Positions 1 to 7,714 of a stretch of 64,000 nt of DNA are shown in pieces. The position numbers were made by a program, and so were the translations under genes. The stretch lies in assembly GCA_018223385.1 (NCBI GenBank), contig JAGTTR010000010.1, positions 1 to 64,000 on the forward strand, given 5' to 3'. The notes below the pieces were generated by a model. It did not search any database. It was given only the letters and a program-made list of their open reading frames with translations, and was not told the DNA's origin. The first letter of the stretch is position 1. Every line of letters begins with the position of its first letter. Origin of the DNA: Oscillospiraceae bacterium Marseille-Q3528. Its GTDB lineage: Bacteria; Bacillota; Clostridia; Lachnospirales; Lachnospiraceae.

Positions 1-19
1 ATATAAACGTTATCCAGCA

Positions 20-38
20 ATCGAACACTTTGTTCGAT
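20..38. promoter_or_regulatory. 19-bp palindrome (operator candidate 1)
   Basis: Perfect inverted repeat with arms ATCGAAC and GTTCGAT around a 5-nt spacer. It lies about 20-35 nt downstream of the predicted transcription start of a leftward promoter (63-91), where a repressor would block a gene lying left of the window. The half-site CGAAC is that of LexA boxes, but the spacer is 5 nt instead of 4. The binding protein is not known from the sequence. Confidence 0.6.
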
Positions 39-62
39 TATAGATTATTTCAATATTATATA

Positions 63-91
63 ATTATATATCTCTAATGATATAATACCAA
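63..91 (-). promoter_or_regulatory. leftward sigma-A-type promoter
   Basis: On the minus strand the sequence reads TTGGTA, 17 nt, TATAAT (-35 at 86-91, -10 at 63-68). It would drive a gene beginning left of position 1. It is flanked by the two 19-bp palindromes at 20-38 and 162-180, suggesting a repressed unit. No coding sequence for that gene is visible in the window. Confidence 0.55.
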
Positions 92-161
92 AGGCATCAG
101 TGCTTTTAATTATGATTCTCTAGCTATATTAATGTATGGTAAAGTAACGATATTGGCATCT

Positions 162-180
162 ATCGAACAGAGCGTTCGAT
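162..180. promoter_or_regulatory. 19-bp palindrome (operator candidate 2)
   Basis: Second copy of the ATCGAAC-N5-GTTCGAT palindrome, 142 bp from the first copy centre to centre. The two copies share both 7-nt arms exactly and differ only in the spacer. It sits just past the 3' end of the LysM gene and upstream of the leftward promoter at 63-91, so two operators could act together across that promoter (inference). Confidence 0.6.
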
Positions 181-197
181 TCTATGCTTTCTTTCTC

Positions 198-725
198 TTA
201 TTTGAATTCTGCGGAATAATAAGGAATGGTCAGGTTCTTTCCGGCATGAATACATGTATTGCTCAGGGAATTGATAAAGCATACCTCATCGATGTAGTCC
301 TGTATGGAATCATATTCTTCGGACATGTTGTCTGCCGCAATACTCCAGAGAGAATCACCCGGCTGCACGGTAACGCTCTTATAATATTTGAACGTTTCAG
401 AAGCCTTGGCATCGATTGTCTCAGCCTTGGACAAAATACTGCCGAAGGAAATACCGCACAGAAAAGCAATGAGCAGTGTAAACGCAAGGAAAAGCAAAAT
501 CCTGTGCAGCTGGAAGGAACGCTCTCTTCTCTTCCCGGATACATTGTTCCCATGCGTTCTGTGCAATCTGGGGGCAGAGGAAACTTGCTGACGGTTCGAC
601 ACGTTTCTCTGCGCATCATACTGCCTTCTGGCGGCATTGTAACCATTCCGGCCAGGCGTATGGGTCTGTGGATCATAATCAATGTGCTTCTCCTGGCAGA
701 GATCTGAAACAAAATACGTATTCAT
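198..725 (-). CDS. YneA-like LysM membrane protein (SOS cell-division suppressor candidate)
   Basis: 175-residue protein with about 70 basic, polar cytoplasmic residues, one membrane segment near residues 78-97, and an extracytoplasmic LysM domain (about 115-170, PGDSLWSIA motif). The start at 725 is chosen because AGGAGG precedes it at normal spacing; longer in-frame starts lack a site. It reads divergently from lexA through LexA-type boxes. In Bacillus subtilis the gene next to lexA is yneA, an SOS-induced LysM protein that delays division, and this topology and position fit that role. The cytoplasmic N-terminus is longer than in B. subtilis YneA, so function is inferred from domain and context. 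Confidence 0.75.
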   Translation of the reverse strand: MNTYFVSDLCQEKHIDYDPQTHTPGRNGYNAARRQYDAQRNVSNRQQVSSAPRLHRTHGNNVSGKRRERSFQLHRILLFLAFTLLIAFLCGISFGSILSKAETIDAKASETFKYYKSVTVQPGDSLWSIAADNMSEEYDSIQDYIDEVCFINSLSNTCIHAGKNLTIPYYSAEFK

Positions 726-762
726 GCAGGGCTTCCTCCTTATAGTATCAAAAACTTTTTTT

Positions 763-776
763 CGAACAGTTGTTCT
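763..776. promoter_or_regulatory. LexA box 1
   Basis: CGAACAGTTGTTCT matches the Firmicute LexA operator pattern CGAAC-N4-GTTYC closely. It overlaps the -35 region of the rightward lexA promoter (TTGTTC 770-775) and lies downstream of the leftward LysM-gene promoter, so one bound dimer could repress both. Confidence 0.75.
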
Positions 777-798
777 ATTTCTAAAGTGATTATATAAT
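770..798 (+). promoter_or_regulatory. lexA promoter
   Basis: TTGTTC (770-775), 17-nt spacer, TATAAT (793-798) on the plus strand. LexA box 1 overlaps the -35 and LexA box 2 (801-814) covers the likely transcription start, consistent with autorepression. Confidence 0.65.
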
Positions 799-818
799 AC
801 CGAACGTGTGTTTGTCAA
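789..818 (-). promoter_or_regulatory. LysM-gene promoter (leftward)
   Basis: On the minus strand TTGACA (813-818), 18-nt spacer, TATAAT (789-794). Its -10 shares bases with the rightward lexA -10, so the two divergent promoters physically overlap. LexA box 2 lies inside the spacer. Confidence 0.65.
801..814. promoter_or_regulatory. LexA box 2
   Basis: CGAACGTGTGTTTG, a CGAAC-N4-GTTYG match overlapping both divergent promoters. A weaker third half-conserved site, CGAACAAATATTCC, follows at 826-839. Confidence 0.6.
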
Positions 819-918
819 CCAAAATCGAACAAATATTCCGAATATCTGTTTGCAATCCGGGGGATTTTATGCTAAGATGGAAGAAATAAACGGAGAAAGA
901 ACCGGGAGGTTTTGTTAT

Positions 919-1536
919 ATGGGATACGGAAAGATCAGCACGAAGCAACAGGAAATACTGGAATTCATCAAGAATGAGATTTTAAATAAGGGATATCCTC
1001 CGTCGGTGCGTGATATATGCGAAGCTGTTCATCTGAAGTCTACCTCTTCTGTCCACTCTCATCTGGAGACGCTGGAGAAGAACGGTTATATCCGCAGAGA
1101 TCCCACGAAGCCCCGAGCTATTGAGATCATTGATGACAATTTTAACCTGGTACGGCGCGAGGTGGTCAATGTGCCGCTGCTGGGTACTGTTGCTGCCGGC
1201 GTCCCGTTGCTGGCTGTCGAGAATGTGGAGAACTATTTCCCGGTGCCTTCGGAATATATGCCCAATCAGGACTGTTTCATGCTGAAGGTAAAGGGTGACA
1301 GCATGGTGAATGCCGGTATTCTGAATGGAGATTATGTGCTCGTTCAGCGGCAGGAAACGGCGAATAACGGGGATATGGTTGTAGCACTTGTGGAGGATTC
1401 CGCCACAGTGAAGACCTTTTATAAGGAAGACGGCTACTATCGTCTGCAACCGGAGAATGAATTTATGGAGCCCATCATCGTACAGGATGTGATGATTCTG
1501 GGAAAAGTGTTCGGAGCCATTCGATTTTTCAGATAA
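919..1536 (+). CDS. lexA: LexA repressor, SOS response
   Basis: 205-residue transcriptional repressor of DNA-damage genes. The N-terminal winged helix-turn-helix spans about residues 1-68. The C-terminal S24 self-cleavage domain has the scissile Ala93-Gly94 bond (VAAGVP), catalytic Ser128 (KGDSMV) and Lys165 (SATVKTF). Length is normal for the family. The start at 919 is chosen because GGGAGGT precedes it by 8 nt; upstream in-frame starts have none. LexA boxes in its own promoter imply autoregulation. It reads away from the YneA-like gene, the usual Firmicute arrangement. Confidence 0.97.
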   Translation: MGYGKISTKQQEILEFIKNEILNKGYPPSVRDICEAVHLKSTSSVHSHLETLEKNGYIRRDPTKPRAIEIIDDNFNLVRREVVNVPLLGTVAAGVPLLAVENVENYFPVPSEYMPNQDCFMLKVKGDSMVNAGILNGDYVLVQRQETANNGDMVVALVEDSATVKTFYKEDGYYRLQPENEFMEPIIVQDVMILGKVFGAIRFFR

Positions 1537-1562
1537 GATTAAACAGTGCTTTTATTTCATAG

Positions 1563-1621
1563 GAAAGTCCTGATCTGTCATTATAATCATTTCGATTTAT
1601 GTATGGCAGATCAGGACTTTC
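1563..1621. terminator. hairpin terminator after lexA
   Basis: Perfect 15-bp inverted repeat (1563-1577 with 1607-1621) followed on the plus strand by a T-rich run. The loop of 29 nt is unusually long for an intrinsic terminator. It separates lexA from the convergent AraC gene. Confidence 0.6.
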
Positions 1622-1725
1622 TCTTGTTTTTTGAAACATTCCCGTTCACACACGCCATCCGCGAAAACGTATCTTTGACACCTTCTGTATGTGCAGCAAC
1701 AAAATGTTCGGTTTTCTGTCTTTTG

Positions 1726-2619
1726 TTATGATAAATTAGCTTTCATGCGCTCCCGATATTGCCCGGGCGTCATGCCGGTCTGCTCCCGGAATTTTTTGGC
1801 ATAATAGCTTTGCTGGGAAAATCCGCAGTCCTGAGCAATCTGTGCAATGGTTCTGTCTGTTTCTGTCAGCAGATACATGCTCTCGTGAATGCGATACTGG
1901 AGCAGATAAGCGGAAATGGTTTGCCCGGCATGTTTCTTAAAATAGCGGCAGCACTCGCTTCTGCTGAGCCCGATGTGCGTTGCCATTTCATCCAAGCGCA
2001 TGGCTGAACCATAATTTTTCTGCAAATACAGAAGTAAGTCCCGAAACCGTTCGTCTGTAGAACCTTGGGTACTGCCAATCTCTTCCGCAAGAAGCTCTCG
2101 CAGAGACTTCCATATCTGAAATACATGCCCTGCCAGTACAAATTCATAGCCTTCTGTTTTTTCATCGAAAACAGCCGCCATCTCGTTTAAGAGCCGGTGA
2201 ATTTCTCTGCCCTTTTCTGTTTGCGGCGTGATGAGTTTCCGGTGAAGGGCCGATGCCTGGAGTACGGGAAGAACACTGTGTTCGTAGAGACCGCCATCCC
2301 TGGTTGGACAGATAAAATCCGGCGGAATATCCAGACAGAAAAAAGAAGCTTCTTTTCTGACCGGTCTGACCATATGAACTCGCTGAGAATTAATAAAAAT
2401 GCCCTGGCCTGCAGGTACTTCCGTCTGTTCAGCCTCAGTATGCCACAGAACAGAACCACTGACAGTCAGGTACAGCTGAAATTCCACATGCCAGTGCCAG
2501 TCAATATAATCGTAGGTATCGGATCGGAATGTGGTGTGGTAACAGGACACGGGAAAGCCAGGAATTTTCCTTGTGATCTCCTGTCTGTGGGCATCCAGAT
2601 GGATATTTTTTGCTCTCAT
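1726..2619 (-). CDS. AraC-family transcriptional regulator
   Basis: 297 residues. The N-terminal half is a cupin-type sensor domain (WHWHVEFQLYL near residue 42). The C-terminal 100 residues form the double helix-turn-helix of the AraC family, with the conserved second-helix signature SQQSYYAKKFREQTGMTPG. Such proteins usually sense a sugar or other small metabolite and activate a neighbouring catabolic operon. No obvious target gene lies beside it: the left neighbour is lexA and the right one a decayed mobile element, so its original partner may have been displaced. The start at 2619 has AAGGAGA upstream at somewhat long spacing. The ligand is unknown. Confidence 0.9.
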   Translation of the reverse strand: MRAKNIHLDAHRQEITRKIPGFPVSCYHTTFRSDTYDYIDWHWHVEFQLYLTVSGSVLWHTEAEQTEVPAGQGIFINSQRVHMVRPVRKEASFFCLDIPPDFICPTRDGGLYEHSVLPVLQASALHRKLITPQTEKGREIHRLLNEMAAVFDEKTEGYEFVLAGHVFQIWKSLRELLAEEIGSTQGSTDERFRDLLLYLQKNYGSAMRLDEMATHIGLSRSECCRYFKKHAGQTISAYLLQYRIHESMYLLTETDRTIAQIAQDCGFSQQSYYAKKFREQTGMTPGQYRERMKANLS

Positions 2620-2734
2620 CTCCAGTGCTCATCTCCTTTTATATGCTTATAATCCCAGAAAAAATTTTAGAAAACCATCGATACTTTCACCGCTGTTTTT
2701 CACGATATTTATGGATTTATGGCATTCCTTAGGT

Positions 2735-2754
2735 CAGTTTACAAGGAACTACAC
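2735..2754 (+). repeat. left inverted repeat of the element remnant
   Basis: CAGTTTACAAGGAACTACAC; the reverse complement of 5533-5552 is identical except for one A/G difference at the 13th base. Confidence 0.6.
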
Positions 2755-2779
2755 GCAGACCACGAAACGGGGGCTGCTG

Positions 2780-2843
2780 ACAACAAATAAAGGCTGAGTA
2801 TCAAGCACCGGGAAAGTGCGAGATATTCAGCCTGTTTTGTTGT
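2780..2843. terminator. long stem-loop, possible bidirectional terminator
   Basis: Inverted repeat of about 22 nt with few mismatches (2780-2802 with 2822-2843), centred on AGGCTGA/TCAGCCT and containing an inner GCAC/GTGC pairing. It sits just inside the left end of the element remnant. Confidence 0.5.
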
Positions 2844-3134
2844 CCGGGGTTTCCAAAGGGGCTTGCCCCTTGGCACACGACTTTGCTTGCAAAGTGTAGT
2901 GTGTTATACGCTCTGTCGGCGTTGCTGCGAAAATAAGGTTGCCGCCGGGGAGGGCAAAGGCGTTTGAAGCAGCAGGAAAACAGGGTTGTGATTGCGTGAC
3001 GTGGAGCCGCAAGCGCAGGACTGGTTTCATCAGCAGACAGGGCGTATATGAAAGTCCCCGTTCCTCGTTCTACACCGAACTTGTGGACACACTCCCGTAA
3101 AAACTGAAATTTTAGACTATTTGTAAATAAACCT
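2844..3134. other. non-coding stretch, probable mobile-element debris
   Basis: With the AraC upstream region this makes 2620-3134, a 515-nt stretch without a convincing gene. A 67-codon minus-strand reading frame at 2827-3030 contains PTERITHYTL, which recalls protein ends common in Firmicute integrative elements (from memory, unverified). It has no ribosome binding site and runs through the hairpin, so it is not called as a gene. GC is higher than in the adjoining GH3 gene. Confidence 0.35.
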
Positions 3135-4607
3135 TTATATTATCCCAAGTGAAATTTTTAATTCTAATATGCGTAAAACAGATTCATCAATTCGTTCCTC
3201 TGTAATTTCTCCCTGTTTGACTGCTTCAAGTATGGCTGGAATTTGCACCTCAAAATCTGTGCAGCATAACATATCATTTCCTGCCTTCACAGCTTGAACT
3301 GCAATTTTTGTGTCTTCTGCAAAATTGCGCACACCATCCATAGCTAAGTCATCTGTAATAATAACTCCAGTAAATTTTAATTCTTCCCGCAGGATTTTGT
3401 GTACCTGTGAAGACAGCGAAGCAGGGGTTTGACTATCCATGCAGGATACCACATTATGAGAAACTAATACCATATTGGCTCCAGAATCAATTCCTGCTTG
3501 AAACGGCAAGAAATCTGAGTTCAAAAATGTTTCATAGGTGCGATTATCATAAGCAATACCTGTATGTGTATCCACATTATTTCCGTACCCGGGGAAATGC
3601 TTTAGGACGCTCCCCATACCTTCTTGAAGCATGGTTTGCACAACTAAGTGGACATAAGCGGCAGTTTGCTCTGCGTTCTGTCCAAAACTCCGGTCATAAA
3701 TAAAATCCTCTGGATTTTGCGAAACATCGCAGATTGGGGCAAAGTTCAAATTAATCCCCAAACTATTCAATAATTCACATTTTTCTTGTGTGTCACTTTG
3801 AATCAAATCAAAGCCACCTTCAGCATAGAGTTCTTGAGGGGACCAGAAAGGCACAGCTCGCAAATTAGGGTTTGTGCTAATACGGTTGACAGTGCCTCCT
3901 TCTTCATCTACTCCGATAAACATGGGGATTTTTGCTGCACTTTGGTAACTTTGAATATTCTGGATAATTTCATCTCTTGTTTTTCCAGAAAAGTCTCGGC
4001 TAAAAAGAATATAACCTCCAAGATTATACTCCTTTATCTTCTGTACGCTATTTATTTCGGGACAGCGTGCAATAAACATCTGTCCAACTTTTTCTTCCAG
4101 CGTCATTGCATTTAGAATTTCTTGTGCTTTCTGTGTCACGGAAGCAGAAGGGGGACTTGGCTCTGTTTCACCAGTTGTTGGTTCAGGATTTTCGGTATTC
4201 AAACTGGAATCCGTAACCGTAATGGAAAGTAATTCAACCTCTTGTACAGATGCATTCAAATCCAATTTGCCATGATATGAAACTGTCACTGGATTCCCAA
4301 TCACTATTCCTGTCTCACCAGTTGAAATATTTACACCTTCTGTTCCAAAATAATATTCACGATTATCCTCACCTTGAACAGTTAGAGTATTCATTGTTGC
4401 ATCTTTTACAGTTCCTCGAAGCTCTTGTGCAGGTTCAGTTGTACTTGAATTTCCAATAATTTCTATTGTTGCCTCAGACGAGTTTTCCAACAAAATATTA
4501 TTTACTTTATGCAAACTGGCTATCGCAATGCCTGCACATACAAGAAGCAAGATAATCACACTAAAAATAAGCACTTTATTCCTTTTTTCTTTTTTTACCC
4601 GTCTCAT
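3135..4607 (-). CDS. membrane-anchored GH3 beta-N-acetylhexosaminidase (NagZ-like)
   Basis: 490 residues. A basic start and one membrane segment (about 11-31) act as signal anchor, followed by a low-complexity linker with a small beta-rich segment (about 60-155), then a family 3 glycoside hydrolase domain (about 160-490). Family motifs are visible: GVDEEGGTVNRI (232-243), KHFPGYG (336-342) with the DTH dyad (346-348), and TDDLAM (418-423) carrying the catalytic Asp. NagZ-type enzymes remove beta-linked GlcNAc from peptidoglycan fragments, so an extracytoplasmic wall-recycling role is likely. AGGAGG precedes the start. The gene is clearly more AT-rich than the chromosome around it and lies inside the element remnant, so it looks like acquired cargo. 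Confidence 0.88.
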   Translation of the reverse strand: MRRVKKEKRNKVLIFSVIILLLVCAGIAIASLHKVNNILLENSSEATIEIIGNSSTTEPAQELRGTVKDATMNTLTVQGEDNREYYFGTEGVNISTGETGIVIGNPVTVSYHGKLDLNASVQEVELLSITVTDSSLNTENPEPTTGETEPSPPSASVTQKAQEILNAMTLEEKVGQMFIARCPEINSVQKIKEYNLGGYILFSRDFSGKTRDEIIQNIQSYQSAAKIPMFIGVDEEGGTVNRISTNPNLRAVPFWSPQELYAEGGFDLIQSDTQEKCELLNSLGINLNFAPICDVSQNPEDFIYDRSFGQNAEQTAAYVHLVVQTMLQEGMGSVLKHFPGYGNNVDTHTGIAYDNRTYETFLNSDFLPFQAGIDSGANMVLVSHNVVSCMDSQTPASLSSQVHKILREELKFTGVIITDDLAMDGVRNFAEDTKIAVQAVKAGNDMLCCTDFEVQIPAILEAVKQGEITEERIDESVLRILELKISLGII

Positions 4608-4620
4608 GTAATCCTCCTGA

Positions 4621-5499
4621 TTGTTTTATAAAACTACATATATTTTTCTGCAATTATTTTCCTACCTGCCTGTCTATGTGCAGGCAGACCTTGATGTGTA
4701 CGAGTTTTTCAAAAGTCAAGGAACAGTCATTGTCAATGACGCTGCCGATTTTACAGGTATGAACGGCTGCTATCTGTATCAAGGGCGGGATGTGAAGCCC
4801 AGCAAAAAGAACAACTTGAAAGACCAAATGCTGGTGCTGGCTCCCCATGAGGGCATTGTCCCCTCCGACATCTGGCTGACCTGCCGCAAGAAGTTGATGA
4901 ACAACATGAAAATCCAGTCTGCCCGAAAAGCCACCCACACATGGCTGGCGGGAAAAATCAAATGCGGGAATTGCGGGTATGCTCTTATGAGCATTAACAA
5001 TCCTGTGGGAAAGCAATATCTCCGCTGCACAAAACGGCTGGACAATAAAAGCTGTGCCGGGTGCGGGAAAATCATTACTTCGGAACTGGAAGCGGTTGTT
5101 TATCAGCAGATGGTAAAGAAACTGGCAAGCTACAAGACGCTGACAGGCAGAAAGAAAGCGGCAAAGGCAAACCCGAAAATTGCAGCACTGCAAGTGGAGC
5201 TTGCCCATGTGGACAGCGAGATTGAAAAGCTGGTGGACAGTCTGACGGGTGCAAACAATGTCCTGCTCTCCTATGTGAATGTGAAGATAGCAGAACTGGA
5301 CGGGCGCAAGCAGGAACTTCTGGCGAGGATAGCGGAACTGACGGTGGAAGTCATTAGCCCGGAACAGGTCAGCCAGATTTCCGGCTACCTCGACACTTGG
5401 GAGAATGTATCCTTTGACGACAAGCGGCGGGTGGTGGATTTGATGATTACCACCATAGCCGCCACAAGCGACAGCTTGAATATCACATGGAAAATCTGA
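4621..5499 (+). pseudogene. large serine recombinase, 5'-truncated
   Basis: Only the C-terminal part of a site-specific serine recombinase remains. Homology-like sequence starts near 4660 (VYVQADLDVYEFFKSQG, end of the recombinase domain), followed by the zinc beta-ribbon (KIKCGNCGYALM, then further Cys residues) and the coiled-coil tail to a normal end (SLNITWKI). The N-terminal resolvase domain with its catalytic Ser and the start of the recombinase domain are absent. The apparent ATG at 4621 lies in the GH3 promoter region without a ribosome binding site. The protein cannot catalyse recombination. A large deletion joined it to the GH3 upstream region (inference). Confidence 0.85.
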
Positions 5500-5532
5500 C
5501 GGGTGAAACCCCTCCCGTCAGATACCTACCCT

Positions 5533-5552
5533 GTGTAGTCCCTTGTAAACTG
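5533..5552 (-). repeat. right inverted repeat of the element remnant
   Basis: GTGTAGTCCCTTGTAAACTG, 19/20 inverted match to 2735-2754, lying 34 nt after the recombinase stop codon, where attachment sites of serine-recombinase elements usually lie. Confidence 0.6.
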
Positions 5553-5868
5553 TACTTTTACACAACACAAAAAACATCTAAGTTATAAACCATGCTGTAC
5601 GCCTGACATTCGTTATTTATCATCTTATATCATCTTTGAAAATCATCCACATCATCTGCGCAATAAAATAATAATAACAGCGAAATATATGTCTATTATA
5701 CAGCTTTCCATCTCAATATAATACTATTATAAACATAATACCATAGAAAAACCTGAATTTACATGACACAAAACCAAAAACAATCCGCAGCTATAACAGC
5801 CGCTGTACTCCTGATCTTCGTTATATCTGAAAATAAAGAAAAAATAAAATAAAAGGGGGATTCCTTCA
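5553..5868. other. AT-rich intergenic region with an imperfect direct repeat
   Basis: No gene is visible. Two ungapped 36-nt copies (5581-5616 and 5789-5824) match at 27 positions; the inner 23 nt match at 20 (core GCTGTAC..CCTGA..TTCGTTAT). The second copy lies just upstream of the EamA gene. This may mark a duplicated promoter region or an old insertion boundary. Confidence 0.45.
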
Positions 5869-6775
5869 ATGAAAAAAACAAATACGGGAAATATAAGGAG
5901 AGGGTTTCTGTTCGCGTCGATTGGCAGTGTTGGCTGGGGCATATCCGGCGTGTGCAGCCGGTATCTTTTCACCAAATATGATCTGCGTGCCGATTGGCTG
6001 ACGGCGGTACGGATGCTGCTCTCAGGGCTGGTATTATTGCTCCTCGTTTTTCGAAAAGAAAAAATAAGAACTTTCACCATATGGAAGAATCGAAAAGATG
6101 CGGGACAGCTTCTTGCTTTTGCCCTGTTTGGACTTCTGATGTGCCAGTATATGTTTCTGGGCGCCATCAAATACTCCAACTCTGCTACTGCCACGGTGCT
6201 GCAAAGCCTGAACGTCATTTTCATGGCCGTTATCGTCGCAATCCAGAGTAGAACGTGCATGGGCATACAGCAGACGCTGGCCATCCTTCTCGCGCTTGTG
6301 GGCACCTTTCTCATTGCGACAAAAGGCAATCCGACCCGGATGCAGCTTTCAGCAGCCGGTCTGGTGCTCGGCCTTCTCGCCGCCGCAGGTGTGGTGATCT
6401 ATACACTTCTGTCAAGGCCTATCATTTCTGTCTGGGGAAACCTGTCCGTCACCGGATTGGGGCATGCTCATCGGTGGCCTCGTCCTGTTTCTGGGCACAC
6501 GGGCGTGGATCTTACCGGCCAATCTTGACTCTGCAGCATGGCTCATGATCGCAGTCATTGTCCTCATTGGCACGGCTGTTGGCTTCTCTGCTTTTCTGGA
6601 AGGCGTCAGGTATATCGGGCCGGTGAAGGCAACTCTGATCGGCTGCCTGGAACCGGTATCCGCAACCGTCCTCTCGGCATTGTTTCTGGGAACGAGATTT
6701 TCCATGGCAGAACTGCTGGGATTCAGCCTGATTCTTCTGACCGTGTTTCTCTCGGTTCTGGAAAGAAAGGGCTGA
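5869..6775 (+). pseudogene. EamA/DMT-family transporter, frameshifted
   Basis: A ten-helix drug/metabolite transporter of about 301 residues split by one frameshift. The first frame (5869 to about 6456) encodes the first EamA repeat and the start of the second. The remainder continues one frame over (WGMLIGGLVLF, from 6458) to the stop at 6775. Removing one T from GGATTGGGG at 6454-6462 restores a continuous protein. AAGGGGG precedes the ATG. Either the gene is freshly inactivated or the base is a sequencing error; the rest of both halves is intact and hydrophobic as expected. Substrate unknown. Confidence 0.85.
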
Positions 6776-7105
6776 TCACAGCTCTTTGGCAAACCGGTTG
6801 ATGACATCCCGGGTCAGCTCCCACTCTTTACATTTGTCATAATAGTAGACAAAACCCTTTTTCGTAATGTGATAATAAACGCGCTTCCGCATGGAAATAT
6901 CGTCCAGCCGATAAGACTCGATATAGCCGTTTTTCAGGAGACGGTTGATACAGGAATACAGCGTTGTCTCCTTGATCTGGTATTTTTCCTCGGAGATTTC
7001 AGCAATGGTCTGGGAGATCTCATAACCATAGGAATCTTCGGAAAGAAGTGTGCTTAGGATGATCGTATCGTTGTAGCCTCGGATGATGTCACTGCTGATG
7101 GTCAA
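6776..7105 (-). CDS. PadR-family transcriptional regulator
   Basis: 109-residue PadR-type winged helix protein (IIRGYNDTIILSTLL, then the wing KRVYYHITKKG). The start is TTG at 7105, chosen because GGAGGG lies 6 nt upstream; there is no in-frame ATG with a site. The stop abuts the stop of the convergent EamA gene with no gap. PadR proteins often control transporters or efflux pumps, so the frameshifted neighbour could have been its target, but the convergent orientation gives no direct support. Confidence 0.85.
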   Translation of the reverse strand: MTISSDIIRGYNDTIILSTLLSEDSYGYEISQTIAEISEEKYQIKETTLYSCINRLLKNGYIESYRLDDISMRKRVYYHITKKGFVYYYDKCKEWELTRDVINRFAKEL

Positions 7106-7272
7106 GGAAATCCCTCCATTCTGTTTTGGTAAAACGACAAATTGCTGCAATATACTTTATCTGACGTAACATATCTGAAATAGATATTAATACATATACC
7201 ACGACAGGTCAAGTATTTTGACGAAATTAAACAGAAAAATCCACAAAACAGGTGTGTATAGGGATGACAGAA

Positions 7273-7329
7273 AAAAAGAGAAGTCAAAGAAAGCACTTCC
7301 AACAGAAGCTTCCTTTGACTTCTCTTTTT
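7273..7329. terminator. strong bidirectional terminator after rsfS
   Basis: Perfect 17-bp stem (7273-7289 with 7313-7329), core AGAGAAGTCAAAG, with A/T runs on both outer flanks. It ends the minus-strand ribosome-assembly cluster. Confidence 0.85.
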
Positions 7330-7354
7330 GTGTTCATGAATAATGGTTATACCA

Positions 7355-7714
7355 CTACCGCTCTTCCTTAAAGCTGTCCACCGGAATATTTTTTCCATCT
7401 CTCCAGATTCTTTCGATATCATAGAACAGACGGTTTTCTTTATCAAATACATGGACGATGATATCCCGGTAATCCATGAGCACCCAGTTAGCTGCATCGT
7501 ATCCCTCGATCTGTTTCGGGGAGACACCGGTGCGTCCCAGCTGCTCTTCTACGTTGTCGATGAGTGCCTGCACCTGATTGCGGTTATTGCCGCTGGCAAT
7601 GATAAAGTAATCCGCAATTACAGATACTTCAGAGATATCGATTACCCGGATATCTTCTGCTTTTTTATCTTCTAACGCTTCTATCGCCATTTTGGCCATT
7701 TCTTTTGATGTCAT
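7355..7714 (-). CDS. rsfS: ribosome silencing factor RsfS
   Basis: 119-residue RsfS/YbeB/Iojap protein. It binds uL14 on the large subunit and blocks subunit joining when nutrients are scarce. The family core NWVLMDYRDIIVHVF is present and length is normal. It is the last gene of the nadD-yqeK-rsfS run; its ATG overlaps the yqeK stop by 4 nt (ATGA), indicating translational coupling. A strong terminator follows. Confidence 0.95.
   Translation of the reverse strand: MTSKEMAKMAIEALEDKKAEDIRVIDISEVSVIADYFIIASGNNRNQVQALIDNVEEQLGRTGVSPKQIEGYDAANWVLMDYRDIIVHVFDKENRLFYDIERIWRDGKNIPVDSFKEER

Larger units (their letters stand above)
2735..5552. mobile_element. decayed integrative element remnant bounded by inverted repeats
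   Basis: The bounds are two 20-nt sequences that match 19/20 in inverted orientation (2735-2754 and 5533-5552). Between them lie a long hairpin, non-coding DNA, an AT-rich GH3 gene and the 3' portion of a large serine recombinase whose stop is about 35 nt from the right repeat. A recombinase gene beside one end is the usual layout of serine-recombinase elements. The mobilisation and replication genes and the recombinase catalytic domain are missing, so the element is probably a deletion relic. Its exact ends are inferred. Confidence 0.55.

Noticed and set aside
20..180. Calling the 19-bp palindromes canonical LexA boxes
   Set aside because: The spacer is 5 nt instead of 4, so the regulator is left open.
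2827..3030. 67-codon minus-strand frame with a mobile-element-like segment
   Set aside because: No ribosome binding site and it overlaps a long hairpin; treated as debris.
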